The notes beneath the pieces were generated by a model that worked only from the letters and a program-made list of their open reading frames with translations, made no database searches and was not told the DNA's origin. Of a stretch of DNA of 64,000 bases, positions 46,635 to 58,318 are shown piece by piece. The stretch's first letter is position 1. Each line of letters begins with the position of its first letter. Made by a program: the position numbers and the translations under genes. This stretch comes from Scilla litardierei (lineage: Eukaryota; Streptophyta; Magnoliopsida; Asparagales; Asparagaceae): positions 567,973,281 through 568,037,280 of the forward strand of contig CM061142.1 in assembly GCA_030789695.1 (NCBI GenBank). Reading direction: 5' to 3'.

Positions 46635-48378
46635 TGTTGAGTATTGGACTCCCCGGATTTGGTTTTGGATGATGAGCAAACATAAATAAATCGTGAACTA
46701 ACACTTTGTGAGCGCAGTTATGGAGACCGTCGCCAAATTCACGTGAACATCCAAAGCGACGTCTCAAGACTTCTCAAAGCACGTATTCATATGCCTAAAG
46801 CTTCGTTGAAGCTTTTGGACCAACTTTGAAGTCATGAAGATTCGATCGAAGCTTTTGAAGACGGTTTGTCTAGATTTATATTTAGTCTTCTAGCTTTGTT
46901 CTTTAGAATGTTAAGCCTTGAGTAGGTATTATCATTTGATCTTCATATCGCTCCTATCTTAGAGCTAGGATCTTAGTAGAAGTCCATTCAAACTTTCTCG
47001 AAGCATCGCGCTTCGAATCGGGACTTCTTGTGCATGTTAGTTGGTTCAAGAAGAAGAACCAACCGACTAGATGGTGATCTAGTCGGTCGGAAATGCTTCT
47101 TGGACCGACTAGTTTGTCTCCCAAATTCTAAGCTCTTTACTGTTTACAGTTAGTCAGTCTTAGTTGACTCACCGACCGACTAGTTGGTGAACTAGTCGGT
47201 CAGTGATGCTTCTTAGACCGACTAGTTGAGCTTTACTGTACATGCCAATTTTTCACCTGAGTTACTGTTTATCGTTAGTCGGTCTAAGAACGTTTGGTGA
47301 CCGACTAGTTGATGATCTAGTCGGTCAACATTTGTTCTTGGACCGACTAAATCAAGTTGTATTCAGACTAATAGTTTTTGACTCTTAGTCGGTCTAAGTT
47401 AACTGACCGACCGACTAGTTGATGAACTAGTCGGTCGGAAAGTCTTCTTGGACCGACTAGTTATCTAGGTCTGAAATTTCATCTGTTCACTGTTCATCCT
47501 TTAGTCGGTTCATGTTGTTTCACCGACCGACTAGTTGATGAACTAGTCGGTCAGTGGTTGTTCTTTGACCGACTAATTGCCCCAGATTTCTAACCGTTGG
47601 GAGATGACCTAGCTCGATTTTGTGGGACCCTATAAATACGAAGCTTGGTCATTTCTCTCAAGGTCAGAGCTGCTATTGAGAGACTTATTCAGATTGAAAG
47701 AGTTAGAGATTAAAACTCATTTCCAAAGCTCTCTTCCTCACAAGAAATCATTCTCTCCCTCATTTGAGATCTAGAATCCATCTTGAGAGAACCTTGTTCT
47801 TGTTGAGCCATCCAAGCTATTGCTTGATTCAAGTCTCCTATTCATTCCTAGGCACCCATTGCTGCTCATATTGGTGGTGCTAGGTCTTGGTGACTTCTCC
47901 TTCCTCAAATCCCTCCTTGCCCTAATTAGGTAAGAATACTCAAGGTATAGGGTTTGTGGTAAGTTGTTGTTTATTTCATAAAAACTCTTTTATTGCTATT
48001 GATTCTCTCGGTTGTGAGAGAAGGTTATGATCCCGGGTTGTGGGATTCACTATTGCTATTGATTGTATGATTTGATCTTGTGAAGGTTTTTCACAAGGTA
48101 TTCATAGTGAAAATCTTGGGTTAGGTTTCTAACCTAAGTATCTGGAGGGGATCCGGGTGTTCTGGGACGTAGGATCACCGGGTACAAGTCGGGGAGACTT
48201 GGGTGGATCCGAACCAATCATATCAATTGTTTGCATTGAATATTTGTTGTTGTCATTTTTAGCTTCCGCATTTGTTGGTAGTAGTTTGCACGATAATTAG
48301 GAATTATACTCCTTGTTATTTTTAAAGTACTATTCACCCACCCTCTAGTACTTGTGCAGTAACTTTCAGGGCATTACA
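46635..48378 (+). repeat. E5 3' LTR (1744 bp)
   Basis: Copy of 35960-37704. Palindromic array at 47037-47578, TATA box at 47631-47638. Confidence 0.95.
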
Positions 48379-48383
48379 TGTAC

Positions 48384-48755
48384 TTGTTCCTACAAATATT
48401 GTCCTAACCAATTTACGATACTTTTAATCTTTGTTTGCATCAAATGCAACATTATCCCTATTGCATCTACGACTTAGTCTCACAACTGGCTTGTGAACAT
48501 CAACTATTCCTTTTCATCGAATGGATCTCTTTTATTAATCATCCTATTACTAATACACGAACGCTACTCGATGTGAGACCCTACAGCCTGACCTTACTAC
48601 AGGTTGGGGCTCGAAACCCCTAGACGACGGTCACCACGAGCAGTAGTTGTCGTCCCTGTTTCAGAATCATCATAACGTGATCGACCCGTTGGCAAAAATA
48701 TCGTTGGGTTTACTTTGGCTGTGTTAGTGATGAATGCCGTTAGCTATAGTCCCTT
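48384..48755 (-). repeat. E3 5' LTR, piece 3
   Basis: Matches about 21080-21450. Ends in CCCTT, the target of E6. Confidence 0.92.
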
Positions 48756-49097
48756 TGTCACGCCCCGCTTCCCTAAAATGGAGACGAGACGTGATAAGGT
48801 CCGCACAGACTGGAGCTGTGAAGCCTCACGCCTGATAAGCGTCAATAAATTAAAAGCAAGTCCCTGTAACCACGAACAGAACAAAAATAATAACACAAGA
48901 GAGACAGAAATAAAATCTCAAATCTCAGAATTGTCCAACATTAAAATTAAGTTCAACATCCAGAAAAGCCACCAGGCTAAAGGAAAGAGTCTAAAGGCCC
49001 AGAACAATGCCAACAAAACGAAAACATAACAAAGTATTGGTGCTGCGCACCGACAACAAAAGCAGTCTAAAATAAAAGGAAAAGCTCAACGAAGACA

Positions 49098-49208
49098 CTA
49101 AGACTGGTCCCCGGTGTCCACGTACTCTTCCTCAGCCACCGTGGGTCCTGACTCGACGTCAGTAAACACCACGTCCTCACCAACGAACTCTGGCTCAGGA
49201 TCTAACAT
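49098..49208 (-). CDS. small acidic ORF in E6 3' LTR (36 aa)
   Basis: MLDPEPE at the start, VDTGDQS at the end, same length as in E4. About half of the middle residues differ, yet Glu and Asp positions are largely kept. A TGA lies two codons before the ATG. Confidence 0.4.
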   Translation of the reverse strand: MLDPEPEFVGEDVVFTDVESGPTVAEEEYVDTGDQS

Positions 49209-50381
49209 GTGTCACCCAAAAGAGAGAGGGGCACATGTCAACAAGTCTAAAAGACTTGGGCAAGGAAACTAAAAGTAAACTAACAACCTAACAGTTCAAG
49301 TAAGATGCAATGACATGACATTTAAGTATGATGCAACAGTTAAAAGGACAAGAAGGGACAAGCATGCACGATGTAGCAAAAGCAACTAAATCACTAAATC
49401 ACGAATCACTTATCACAATTTTCACTTATCATGAATCACTTGTCACGATTTTCACTTTGTGCTCAGAGTTTTCGTCTTTTGGCTAGAGTGGCTGATCGGG
49501 CCAACTCCTAAGCTCAAGCGACCGTTTAACCCTACCCCTCCACGTGTATCGAGCGTGGGATTAGCAACACACTATGCTCGCTTCTGGATCACGAGCCAGG
49601 AAGTGTATTTGGCATAGGGGTGCACCTAGCCTCAAGTCACGATGTAGGAGTCAAAATCCTACTCACCGCAGCTTACATTTTAAAGTAGCGTGTGCTACAC
49701 AAACACGGGAACAAGCAAGAAATGCAATGACATGAACAGATATTCGCGTACAGTTAATTGAAATTAAACATGACATACAAGCATGATGAAGGTGACGGAT
49801 CGAGCTTCGTTGTCAAGCTAGATCAAGGGCGTCTAGGCAGCTATCCTTTCACTGCCTAGTCTCTTTTACGCTAAAACAATTAAATGGCCTAGAACATGGC
49901 CTAAAACCCTAAGTGGCAAGTTTCACTTGCCTAGCACCAAGGATGACGATCAACGAGGCCGTCACAAAATGTTAACTACGGAGATGAGGTTGCTGCCATG
50001 GCAAAACAATATTAGAACAACATCCAACCTAGTTTTATTAGGGTTTTACAAAAACACAAATGGGTTATGAGAATATTATAGAATCGAGTTATTACCGAAT
50101 CGTTAGCGGAAGAACGATGCCGAGCAAGCACGGCGACGAAAGAAACGATCCGGGGAACCTACGGTTCAGATCTGGAAATGGATGGAGAAATTTGGAGAAA
50201 TGGGGTTTTGGGGAGTTTTGGGGGTTGGAGATGGCCTAGGGCATGGTGGCCGGCCTAAATGGAGAGGGGAAAGGCTCTTGAGGAAGGAGGAATGGCTAGA
50301 GGAAGGTTGGGGAAGATCAGAGGTCAAGGGGGAAAGGAAATGGCCAAGAGAAGAGAAAGAAAGAAAAGAAAATGTTTGGGG

Positions 50382-50389
50382 TATTTATA
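50382..50389 (-). promoter_or_regulatory. TATA box of E6 LTR
   Basis: Minus-strand TATAAATA, about 45 bp after the palindromic array in the element's direction. The copy at 57579-57586 is identical. Confidence 0.75.
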
Positions 50390-50433
50390 GAAAAAGCTGG
50401 CGGCGGCTGGCAAAACCTAGGGTTTCGACAGCG

Positions 50434-50853
50434 GTTAGTCGGTCAAAGAAGGTTGGCTGACCGACTAGTTTGAGAACTAGTCGGTCGGTCGGCTAACTGT
50501 GACCGACTAAAACCAAACAGTAACTCAGGTTGACAAAATGATCAATGAATTAGTCGGTTAAAGAACAATGGCTGACCGACTAGTTTGCAACCTAGTCGAT
50601 CGGTGGTTGTTCTTGGACCGACTAACGACAAACAGTAACTTAGGTAAAATTGATTGAAGGAACTAGTCGGTCTGAGAGCAAGTTCTGACCGACTAGTTTC
50701 ACATCTAGTCGGTCGGTGGTTGTTCTTAGACCGACTAAAAGTAAACAGTAACTCATGTACAATTGATTCAATGAACTAGTCGGTTCCAGTAGAGTTCCTG
50801 ACCGACTAGATCTCAATCTAGTCCGTTGGTCCCCCTTCTTGAACCAACTAAAG
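50434..50853 (-). repeat. palindromic promoter array in E6 3' LTR
   Basis: Four units of about 115 bp with CCGACTAG...CTAGTCGG cores and outer TTAGTCGG / CCGACTAA arms. Read on the minus strand, the spacer ACCTGAGTTACTGTTT matches that of the E5 array. Copy in the other LTR at 57632-58050. Confidence 0.9.
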
Positions 50854-51139
50854 TGCACTAAAAGTGCCGAATTGAAGCACGAAGTTCTAGGAAGATTTCT
50901 ACGGCTTCTAGGATCACTCTAACTCTAAAATATGAGCGACTTGAAGTTCGTCATGAGTGACTTACTCCAAGATCAACGATTCTAAGGAAGAAGCTAGAAA
51001 AATCAAGACGAAACGATCGAAATGAAAGCTACGGAGACGAAAACCACACATGAGGAGAAAATCCACCAAAACATATATATATAATATAGATAATCCAAAT
51101 ACATGAAAACTAGTCGTTACATCCTCCCCAACATAAGAA

Positions 51140-51159
51140 AAATTCCGTCCTCAGAATTT
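51140..51159 (-). other. E6 hairpin before the polypurine tract
   Basis: Minus strand AAATTCTG-AGGA-CGGAATTT, an 8-bp stem with one G-T wobble, starting 9 bases after the gag-pol stop. The purine tract (51122-51131) and the LTR follow. Confidence 0.82.
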
Positions 51160-51167
51160 CCCAACAC

Positions 51168-52070
51168 TCACGTGTCCGAGAACAAAAGTGGGAAACGCTC
51201 TCGCATCTCATCCTCATTCTCCCAAGTAGACTCCCCAGGCGAGCCGTGTCGCCACATCACCCTCACAAGATTGACAACCTTGTTCCGAAGTGACTTCTGA
51301 CGCCTGTCCAGAATCCGAACTGGCTGCTGGTCATACGTCATATCAGGGCGAACAGTAATCTCCGAGAAATCCATAGCATGAGATGGATCGCTAATGTATC
51401 GACGAAGCTGCGACACATGGAAAACATTGTGAACTCCTTCCAAAGATGGCGGTAAGGCTAAGCGGTAGGCTACCTCGCCAACTTTCTCCAGAATGTCAAA
51501 CGGTCCAATGTATCGCGGGCTCAACTTCCCTCGCTTCCCAAAGCGAATCACACCACGATTCGGGGAAATCTTCAAGAACACATGGTCGCCCGGCTGAAAC
51601 TCCAAAGGACGGCGTTTAGCATCCGCCCAATGCTTAAAACGGTCCTGAGCAATCCTCAACCTCTCCTGAATGTTCCTGACAACATCCACAGCCTCCACAA
51701 TCTTCTCAGGTCCCAACAGCTCCCGATCACCAACGTCATCCCAACTCAATGGCGATCGACATTTCCTCCCATAAAGCGCGGCGAAAGGCGCCATGCCAAT
51801 ACTCGCCTGGAAGCTGTTATTGTAGGAAAACTCCACCAGATGTAGATGGTCCTCCCACGAACCCTTGAAATCCAACATGCACGCCCTCAGCATGTCTTCC
51901 AAGATCTGAATCGTCCTCTCGGACTGGCCATCTGTCTGCGGATGGTACGCCGTGCTGAAACTCAGACGCGTACCAAAACTCTTCTGCAAACTCTGCCAAA
52001 ACTGAGAAGTGAACCTCGTGTCTCTGTCCGACACGATACTCACGGGGACTCCGTGAAGTCGCATGATCTC
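51168..52070 (-). CDS. pol: E6 Pol, last exon: integrase C-half and chromodomain
   Basis: Starts at the acceptor (GAG ATC ATG CGA). Contains SDRDTRFTS and DGQSERTIQ (catalytic Asp and Glu), the C-terminal [21 protein letters not shown] module and a chromodomain ending near 51180 ([12 protein letters not shown]...[14 protein letters not shown]). 903 bp, the same length as in E1. The stop is at 51168-51170. Confidence 0.93.
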   Translation of the reverse strand, partial: EIMRLHGVPVSIVSDRDTRFTSQFWQSLQKSFGTRLSFSTAYHPQTDGQSERTIQILEDMLRACMLDFKGSWEDHLHLVEFSYNNSFQASIGMAPFAALYGRKCRSPLSWDDVGDRELLGPEKIVEAVDVVRNIQERLRIAQDRFKHWADAKRRPLEFQPGDHVFLKISPNRGVIRFGKRGKLSPRYIGPFDILEKVGEVAYRLALPPSLEGVHNVFHVSQLRRYISDPSHAMDFSEITVRPDMTYDQQPVRILDRRQKSLRNKVVNLVRVMWRHGSPGESTWENEDEMRERFPLLFSDT

Positions 52071-52142
52071 CTGCACGATTCACGTTACATCACTATCTGA
52101 ACTAGGAAAAAGGAAATAAAAATAGAGAGTAAAAGAATCTAC
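52071..52142 (-). other. E6 intron 2 (inside integrase, 72 bp)
   Basis: Minus strand ATGGAG|GTAGAT...TCGTGCAG|GAGATC, phase 0, at the same codon as E1 intron 2 (6087-6155). A pyrimidine-rich interior (TTCTTTTACTC, TTTCCTTTTTCC) fits a plant intron. Confidence 0.88.
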
Positions 52143-54562
52143 CTCCATGTATCTCCTCGCTAGCGCCTCAGTGGACTGTCCTACTCGGAATGGAATAAAG
52201 TGCGCGGATTTGGTCAATCGATCTACGATCACCCAAATCGCGTCATTCTGCTTCGGACTCCGAGGTAGTCCAGTCACGAAATCCATAGTGATGTGTTGCC
52301 ATTTCCACTCCGGAATCGGAAGCGGTTGTAGCAACCCTGCCGTAGGCTGATGCTCCGCCTTTACCTGCTGGCAAACCAAGCACTTGGCTACACTCCGAGC
52401 CACGCTCCTATTCATACCATGCCACCAAAAGTTCAGACGAAGATCCTTGTACATCTTGGTCCCACCAGGATGCAAAGAATACGGTGAACTGTGTGCCTCC
52501 ACCATCAACTCCTCTCTAATATCCCCGGCTGGCACACACAAACTGGCTCCAAACCTCAGAGAGCCATCCTCATGAATCAAAAAGTCAGTCCGCAGACCGG
52601 CTTCCACCTGCCCCCGAATCTGCACTAGCTTCGGATCCTCAGCCTGGCCAGCCTTGATCCGATCCACGATCGTCGACCGAATCTGCATAGTCATCAACGA
52701 AGAGGCCTCCCCAGGAAGAACGACCTCAACACCAGACTCGCAAAAATCCTGCTGCAATCTCCACTGCGAAGTCAAAATCATCACCGCTGGAAGCCTACTC
52801 AGCGCATCAGGAACCACATTCACCTTGCCAGGGTGATACTGCAAATCAATCTCATAATCCGCCATGAGCTCCAACCATCGACGTTGTCGCATGTTGAGCT
52901 CCTTCTGAGTAAAAATATACTTCAAGCTTTTGTGATCGGTGAAGATCTTCACTTTCTCACTCAGCAGGAAGTGCCTCCAAATCTTGAGCGCAAACACAAC
53001 AGTAGCCAACTCCAAATCGTGCGTCGGGTAATTCTTCTCATGAGTCTTGAGCTGATGCAAAGCATACGCCACAACATGCCCGTGCTGATGCAACACACAA
53101 CCGAGACCCTTGCCAGAAGCATCGCAAAAGATCTCGAACCCTCCACTGCGATCAGGCACAACAAGAATAGGGGCAGTCGTCAATCTCTCCCTCAGAACAC
53201 CAAAGGCATTCTCACAATCACCCGACCAAACAAAAGATACATCCTTCCGCGTCAATCTGGTCATCGGCTCAGCAATACGGGAAAAGTCCTTAATGAAACG
53301 CCGATAGTAACCAGCAAGCCCAAGGAAACTCCGGATCTCAGACGCTGACTGCGGAACATGCCACTCTCGAATAGCCTTGATCTTCTCGGGATCCACTGAA
53401 ATACCATCTCCAGTCACCACATGCCCGAGAAAAGCAACTCTGTCCAGCCAAAACTCGCACTTCGAAAACTTAGCATACAACCGATGCTTCCTCAAAATCT
53501 CCAACATCGTCCTCAAGTGCGATGCATGCTCCTCCTCCGACTTTGAATAGATAAGAATTTCGTCAATGAAGATAACGACAAACTTATCTAAAAAGTCATA
53601 GAAGATCAGATTCATCAGATTCATGAAAACTGCGGGTGCATTGGTTACACCGAAAGGCATAACCACAAACTCGTAGTGTCCATACTTCGTCCTAAATGCT
53701 GTCTTCGGAACATCTTCCTTCTTCACCTTCAGCTGATGATAACCACTCCTCAGATCCAACTTCGAAAACACCCTTGAACCTCCAAGCTGATCAAAAATAT
53801 CATCGATGCGAGGCAACATGTATTTATTCTTGATGGTCACCGCATTCAACTCCCGATAGTCCACGCACATGCGACACGAACCATCCTTCTTCCTCACCAG
53901 CAGCACCGGTGCTCCCCACGGAGACACACTAGGATTGATATAACCCTTCTGCAAAAGCTCATCCAGCTGCTTCCGCAATTCCTCCAGCTCAGCGGGTGCC
54001 ATATGATATGGCGCCTTTGAAATCGGTTGCGCTCCCGGAATAAGATCAATAGAAAATTCCAGAGCTCGATCAGGTGGCAAACTAGACATCTCCTCGGGGA
54101 AGACGTCATCAAAGTCCCACACAACCGCTGGCCTCTCCAGCTCCATCTGCATAGCCACAATCTCCACCGGTCTGGCCCAAAATCTGACAGGACCAAGCGA
54201 ACTGCTACCTCGGCTGAACTCAAATACTGGATGTCCAGGAATCTCGAACACCACCTTCTTCCTCCGATAGTCGATCGTAGCATAGAAGCTCGCAAGCCAA
54301 TCCATCCCAAGGACCGCATCATAGTTGATGATGTCGTGGACAATGAAATCAGCGTAAAGCTCATGTCCACAAACCACCAACGAGCAAGAATTGCAACCAC
54401 GATGCACCGAGACCACGCCATTCCCTGTAACGATATTCCAACTCTTTGAAAGAGGGGACGTCGACAAGGAATGCTTCTCCACGAAGCTCCGAGAAATAAT
54501 GCACATCGATGCACCTGAGTCAAAGAGGACTCGTGTAGGAAATGTGCACACCAAAACCACAC
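52143..54562 (-). CDS. pol: E6 Pol, central exon: protease, RT, RNase H, integrase N-half
   Basis: About 806 codons after the split Gly codon. Protease LFDSGAS (near 54525), RT with VDYRELNAV and LDLRSGYHQ, RNase [11 protein letters not shown] and integrase HHCC and ITMDFVTG, as in E1. Odd point: the RT catalytic motif reads FIDEILIYS, so the second catalytic Asp is Glu (codon 53561-53559), while E1 has FIDDILVYS. In RNase H, AYASRQL of E1 is AYALHQL here. Both suggest reduced or lost activity of this copy even though the frame is open. Confidence 0.93.
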
Positions 54563-54676
54563 CTAACAAGCAATTTAACAATCAAACCCTAGTCTAGCAA
54601 ACAATCATGTTCAAGCAAACAACATAATCTAACAATCAAAACTAGCTAGGAAAGTAACAGCTAGATTGAGGATTAC
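54563..54676 (-). other. E6 intron 1 (gag/pol junction, 114 bp)
   Basis: Minus strand GCAG|GTAATC...GCTTGTTAG|GTG, splitting a Gly codon after its first base, exactly as E1 intron 1. Spliced product reads [22 protein letters not shown]. Confidence 0.87.
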
Positions 54677-55805
54677 CTGCGATAACCTCATCCACAGCCT
54701 CGCTCTCCACAGCGGTCATCAGGAAAGCCTGCCTCCTTGGTGGAAAAGCCTGCTGAAAAGCCTGCCTCTGTGGAACAAGAGCTGCTCCACGTCCAGCAGG
54801 AACAGACGCTCTCTGATGCAACGACTGTGCTGCAACAGGTGCCCTCCAAGGCTGCTTGATACTCGGACAATCCTTCAGAGAATGTGAAGCATCACCACAG
54901 CCCAAACATTGACCCAAAAGCCTCCGGCACTGGTCCTTCACATGACCCGGCTTGCCACAATGATTGCAAGTCTTCAGAACAGGCCCACCTGGCCTCTTGA
55001 ACTGAGCTGGCTGGTTAGGCTTGAAACCAGGCCTAACCACCGTTCTGGCATACTCCATAGGCCTCTTCCCAGCACCAAAAACATGTCCCCTCCTCTGGCT
55101 CAGGTTCAGCTCCTGCCTCCTCGCAGCGACCAGAACCTTCTGATAAGAGTCCAGATCAGAGGAAGACACAAAACTCTGAAGCTCCAAAGCAAGTCCCTGC
55201 AGGAACCTCTGAGCCCTCTCATCAGCATCCTGCACCATCTTCGGTGCGAACCAACTCAGCCTAGTGAACTCTTGGTGGTACTGGTCCACCGACGAGCTCC
55301 CTTGCTTCAGCTCAATAAAACAATGCAGCATCTCCTTCCTAGCAGCCTTCGGAAAGAACTCCTCATCAAACCTGGACTTAAAGGTAGCCCAAGCTATCGG
55401 CTCCACCAGCATCTTCTCTTCCGCATCCCACCAGTTCCGAGCATTATCCTTGAGTTGCCTCTTCGCCAAATCAACCCATCCAGCCGGGCCGATCTTCGCC
55501 ATCTTCAAATTATCCTCTATGTTCTGAATCCACTCATCGGCAGCCAGAGGACCCTCAGTCCCATCAAAATAAGCAGGACCCAGCTCCCGAAATTGCTTCG
55601 CTCCCGGCTCGGAGCGAGGGGCATCCTGGATTGCCCGAGCAGCTTGAGCAACTGGAGCATTCTGGACTTGCAGGAGCACGCCCTGCTGCACCTGCATCAT
55701 CTGAAGCATCATCCGCATCATCTCCCCATTGGTGGGCTCCCGCTCAGGCTCCTTGTCATGAGGGGGCACGCTACCACCACCACAGGTAAATCGCCTTCCT
55801 GCCAT
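54642..55805 (-). CDS. gag: E6 Gag (unspliced form; joins pol by splicing at 54677)
   Basis: ATG at 55805 (MAGRRFTCGGGS). Met/Gln-rich N-terminal segment (MMRMMLQMMQVQQ), Gag core (NWWDAEEKML...FPKAARKEMLHCFIELKQG), then two CCHC knuckles CNHCGKPGHVKDQC and CLGCGDASHSLKDC. The unspliced frame runs 11 codons past the donor and stops at 54642. Unspliced RNA thus gives Gag of 387 residues, spliced RNA gives Gag-Pol. Gag is similar in plan to E1 but clearly diverged. Confidence 0.92.
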   Translation of the reverse strand: MAGRRFTCGGGSVPPHDKEPEREPTNGEMMRMMLQMMQVQQGVLLQVQNAPVAQAARAIQDAPRSEPGAKQFRELGPAYFDGTEGPLAADEWIQNIEDNLKMAKIGPAGWVDLAKRQLKDNARNWWDAEEKMLVEPIAWATFKSRFDEEFFPKAARKEMLHCFIELKQGSSSVDQYHQEFTRLSWFAPKMVQDADERAQRFLQGLALELQSFVSSSDLDSYQKVLVAARRQELNLSQRRGHVFGAGKRPMEYARTVVRPGFKPNQPAQFKRPGGPVLKTCNHCGKPGHVKDQCRRLLGQCLGCGDASHSLKDCPSIKQPWRAPVAAQSLHQRASVPAGRGAALVPQRQAFQQAFPPRRQAFLMTAVESEAVDEVIAGNPQSSCYFPS

Positions 55806-55950
55806 CTAATGACACAGAAAACGAAGCAGATTAGACTCCTAGCTTATGACTCGGATGTCGAACTTAGTTTATTGGACATTCTAATATTATTATCGTTATT
55901 CCGATATTCGCAGCTACAGAAGAGGACCTGCATGGGCCATCAACAAAACC
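55806..55950 (-). other. E6 primer-site region and leader
   Basis: About 145 bp between LTR and gag ATG. Next to the LTR on the minus strand: GGTTTTGTTGATGGCCCATG followed by CAGG, matching E4. Confidence 0.6.
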
Positions 55951-56293
55951 TGTCACGCCCCGCTTCCCTAAAATGGAGACGAGACGTGATAAGGTCCGCA
56001 CAGACGTGGAGCTGTGAAGCCTCACACCTGATAAGCGTCAATAAATTAAAAGCAGGTCCCTGTAACCACGAACAGAACAAAGATAATAACACAAGAGAGA
56101 CAGAAATAAAATCTCAAATCTCAGAATTGTCCAACATTAAAATTAAGTTCAACATCCAGAAAAGCCACCAGGCTAAAGGAAAGAGTCTAAAGGCCCAGAA
56201 CAATGCCAACAAAACGAAAACATAACAAAGTATTGGTGCTGCGCACCGACAACAAAAGCAGTCTAAAATAAAAGGAAAAGCTCAACGAAGACA

Positions 56294-56404
56294 CTAAGAC
56301 TGGTCCCCGGTGTCCACGTACTCTTCCTCAGCCACCGTGGGTCCTGACTCGACGTCAGCAAACACCACGTCCTCACCAACGAACTCTGGCTCAGGATCTA
56401 ACAT
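56294..56404 (-). CDS. small acidic ORF in E6 5' LTR (36 aa)
   Basis: Same frame as 49208-49098 with one change (Thr to Ala), open. Confidence 0.38.
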   Translation of the reverse strand: MLDPEPEFVGEDVVFADVESGPTVAEEEYVDTGDQS

Positions 56405-57631
56405 GTGTCACCCAAAAGAGAGAGGGGCACATGTCAGCAAGTCTAAAAGACTTGGGCAAGGAAACTGAAAGTAAACTAACAACCTAACAGTTCAAGTAAG
56501 ATGCAATGACATGACATTTAAGTATGATGCAACAGTTAAAAGGACAAGAAGGGACAAGCATGCACGATGTAGCAAAAGCAACTAAATCACTAAATCACGA
56601 ATCACTTATCACAATTTTCACTTATCATGAATCACTTGTCACGATTTTCACTTTGTGCTCAGAGTTTTCGTCTTTTGGCTAGAGTGGCTGATCGGGCCAA
56701 CTCCTAAGCTCAAGCGACCGTTTAACCCTACCCCTCCACGTGTATCGAGCGTGGGATTAGCAACACACTATGCTCGCTTCTGGATCACGAGCCAGGAAGT
56801 GTATTTGGCATAGGGGTGCACCTAGCCTCAAGTCACGATGTAGGAGTCAAAATCCTACTCACCGCAGCTTACATTTTAAAGTAGCGTGTGCTACACAAAC
56901 ACGATGAACAAGCAAGAAATGCAATGACATGAACAGATATTCACGTACCGTTAATTGAAATTAAACATGACATACAAGCATGATGAAGGTGACGGATCGA
57001 GCTTCGTTGTCAAGCTAGATCAAGGGCGTCTAGGCAGCTATCCTTTCACTGCCTAGTCTCTTTTACGCTAAAACAAGTAAATGGCCTAGAACATGGCCTA
57101 AAACCCTAAGTGGCAAGTTTCACTTGCCTAGCACCAAGGATGACGATCAACGAGGCCGTCACAAAATGTTAACTACGGAGATGAGGTTGCTGCCATGGCA
57201 AAACAATATTAGAACAACATCCAACCTAGTTTTATTAGGGTTTTACAAAAACACAAATGGGTTATGAGAATATTATAGAATCGAGTTATTAACGAATCGT
57301 TAGCGAAAGAACGATGCCGAGCAAGCACGGCGACGGAAGAAACGATCCGGGGAACCTACGGTTCAGATCTGGAAATGGATGGAGAAATTTGGAGAAATGG
57401 GGTTTTGGGGAGTTTTGGGGGTTGGAGATGGCCTAGGGCATGGTGGCCGGCCTAAATGGAGAGGGGAAAGGCTCTTGAGGAAGGAGGAATGGCTAGAGGA
57501 AGGTTGGGGAAGATCAGAGGTCAAGGGGGAAAGGAAATGGCCAAGAGAAGAGAAAGAAAGAAAAGAAAACGTTTGGGGTATTTATAGAAAAAGCTGGCGG
57601 CAGCTGGCAAAACCTAGGGTTTCGACAGCGG

Positions 57632-58050
57632 TTAGTCGGTCAAAGAAGGTTGGCTGACCGACTAGTTTGAGAACTAGTCGGTCGGTCGGCTAACTGTGAG
57701 CGACTAAAACCAAACAGTAACTCAGGTTGACAAAATGATCAATGAATTAGTCGGTTAAAGAACAATGGTTGACCGACTAGTTTGCAACCTAGTCGGTCGG
57801 TGGTTGTTCTTGGACCGACTAACGACAAACAGTAACTTAGGTAAAATTGATTGAAGGAACTAGTCGGTCTGAGAGCAAGTTCTGACCGACTAGTTTCACA
57901 TCTAGTCGGTCGGTGGTTGTTCTTAGACCGACTAAAAGTAAACAGTAACTCATGTACAATTGATTCAATGAACTAGTCGGTTCCAGTAGAGTTCCTGACC
58001 GACTAGATCTCAATCTAGTCCGTTGGTCCTCCTTCTTGAACCAACTAAAG
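57632..58050 (-). repeat. palindromic promoter array in E6 5' LTR
   Basis: Second copy of the array at 50434-50853. The TATA box is at 57579-57586. Confidence 0.9.
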
Positions 58051-58318
58051 TGCACTAAAAGTGCCGAATTGAAGCGCGAAGTTCTAGGAAGATTCTACGG
58101 CTTCTAGGATCACTCTAACTCTAAAATATGAGCGACTTGAAGTTCGTCATGAGTGACTCCAAGATCAACGATTCTAAGGAAGAAGCTAGAAAAATCACGA
58201 CGAAACGATCGAAATGAAAGCTACGGAGACGAAAACCACACATGAGGAGAAACTCCACCAAAACATATATATATAATATAGATAATCCAAATACATGAAA
58301 ACCAGTCGTTACACCCTT

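Larger units (their letters stand above)
35960..48378 (+). mobile_element. E5: SIRE/Maximus-like Ty1/copia element with a third ORF
   Basis: Complete, 12.4 kb, with duplication TGTAC (35955-35959 and 48379-48383). LTRs 35960-37704 and 46635-48378. Domain order gag, protease, integrase, RT, RNase H is that of copia. A large extra ORF after pol and three purine tracts (CAGGGGGAG at 46421 and 46551, AAAAAGGGGGAGAA at 46621) are marks of the SIRE/Maximus lineage. The primer site TTGGTATCAATGCC follows the left LTR. By eye the LTRs differ by about 1%. Gag and pol carry frameshifts, so this copy is not autonomous. Confidence 0.93.
48756..51121 (-). repeat. E6 3' LTR (2366 bp)
   Basis: TGTCACGCCC...GTCGTTACA on the plus strand. 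In element direction: a four-unit palindromic array (50434-50853), TATA box (50382-50389), leader-like sequence, the shared block near 49480-49640, and the small acidic ORF (49208-49098). Confidence 0.95.
48756..58313 (-). mobile_element. E6: Tekay-type Ty3/gypsy chromovirus
   Basis: Complete, 9.6 kb, duplication CCCTT (48751-48755 and 58314-58318). LTRs 48756-51121 and 55951-58313, nearly identical. Minus orientation: primer-site segment TTGATGGCCCATGCAGG next to the right LTR, gag, pol with chromodomain, then hairpin and purine tract next to the left LTR. Gag-pol is open throughout once two introns are removed, but the RT catalytic motif is altered. Related to E1 in protein and intron positions. 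The LTRs have a different sequence but similar ends. Confidence 0.95.
55951..58313 (-). repeat. E6 5' LTR (2363 bp)
   Basis: Copy of 48756-51121 with few differences. Confidence 0.95.

Noticed and set aside
50182..50460. Plus-strand frame MEKFGEMGFW and its copy at 57379-57657
   Set aside because: Antisense to the E6 LTR leader, purine-rich, and present in both LTRs only because they are copies.
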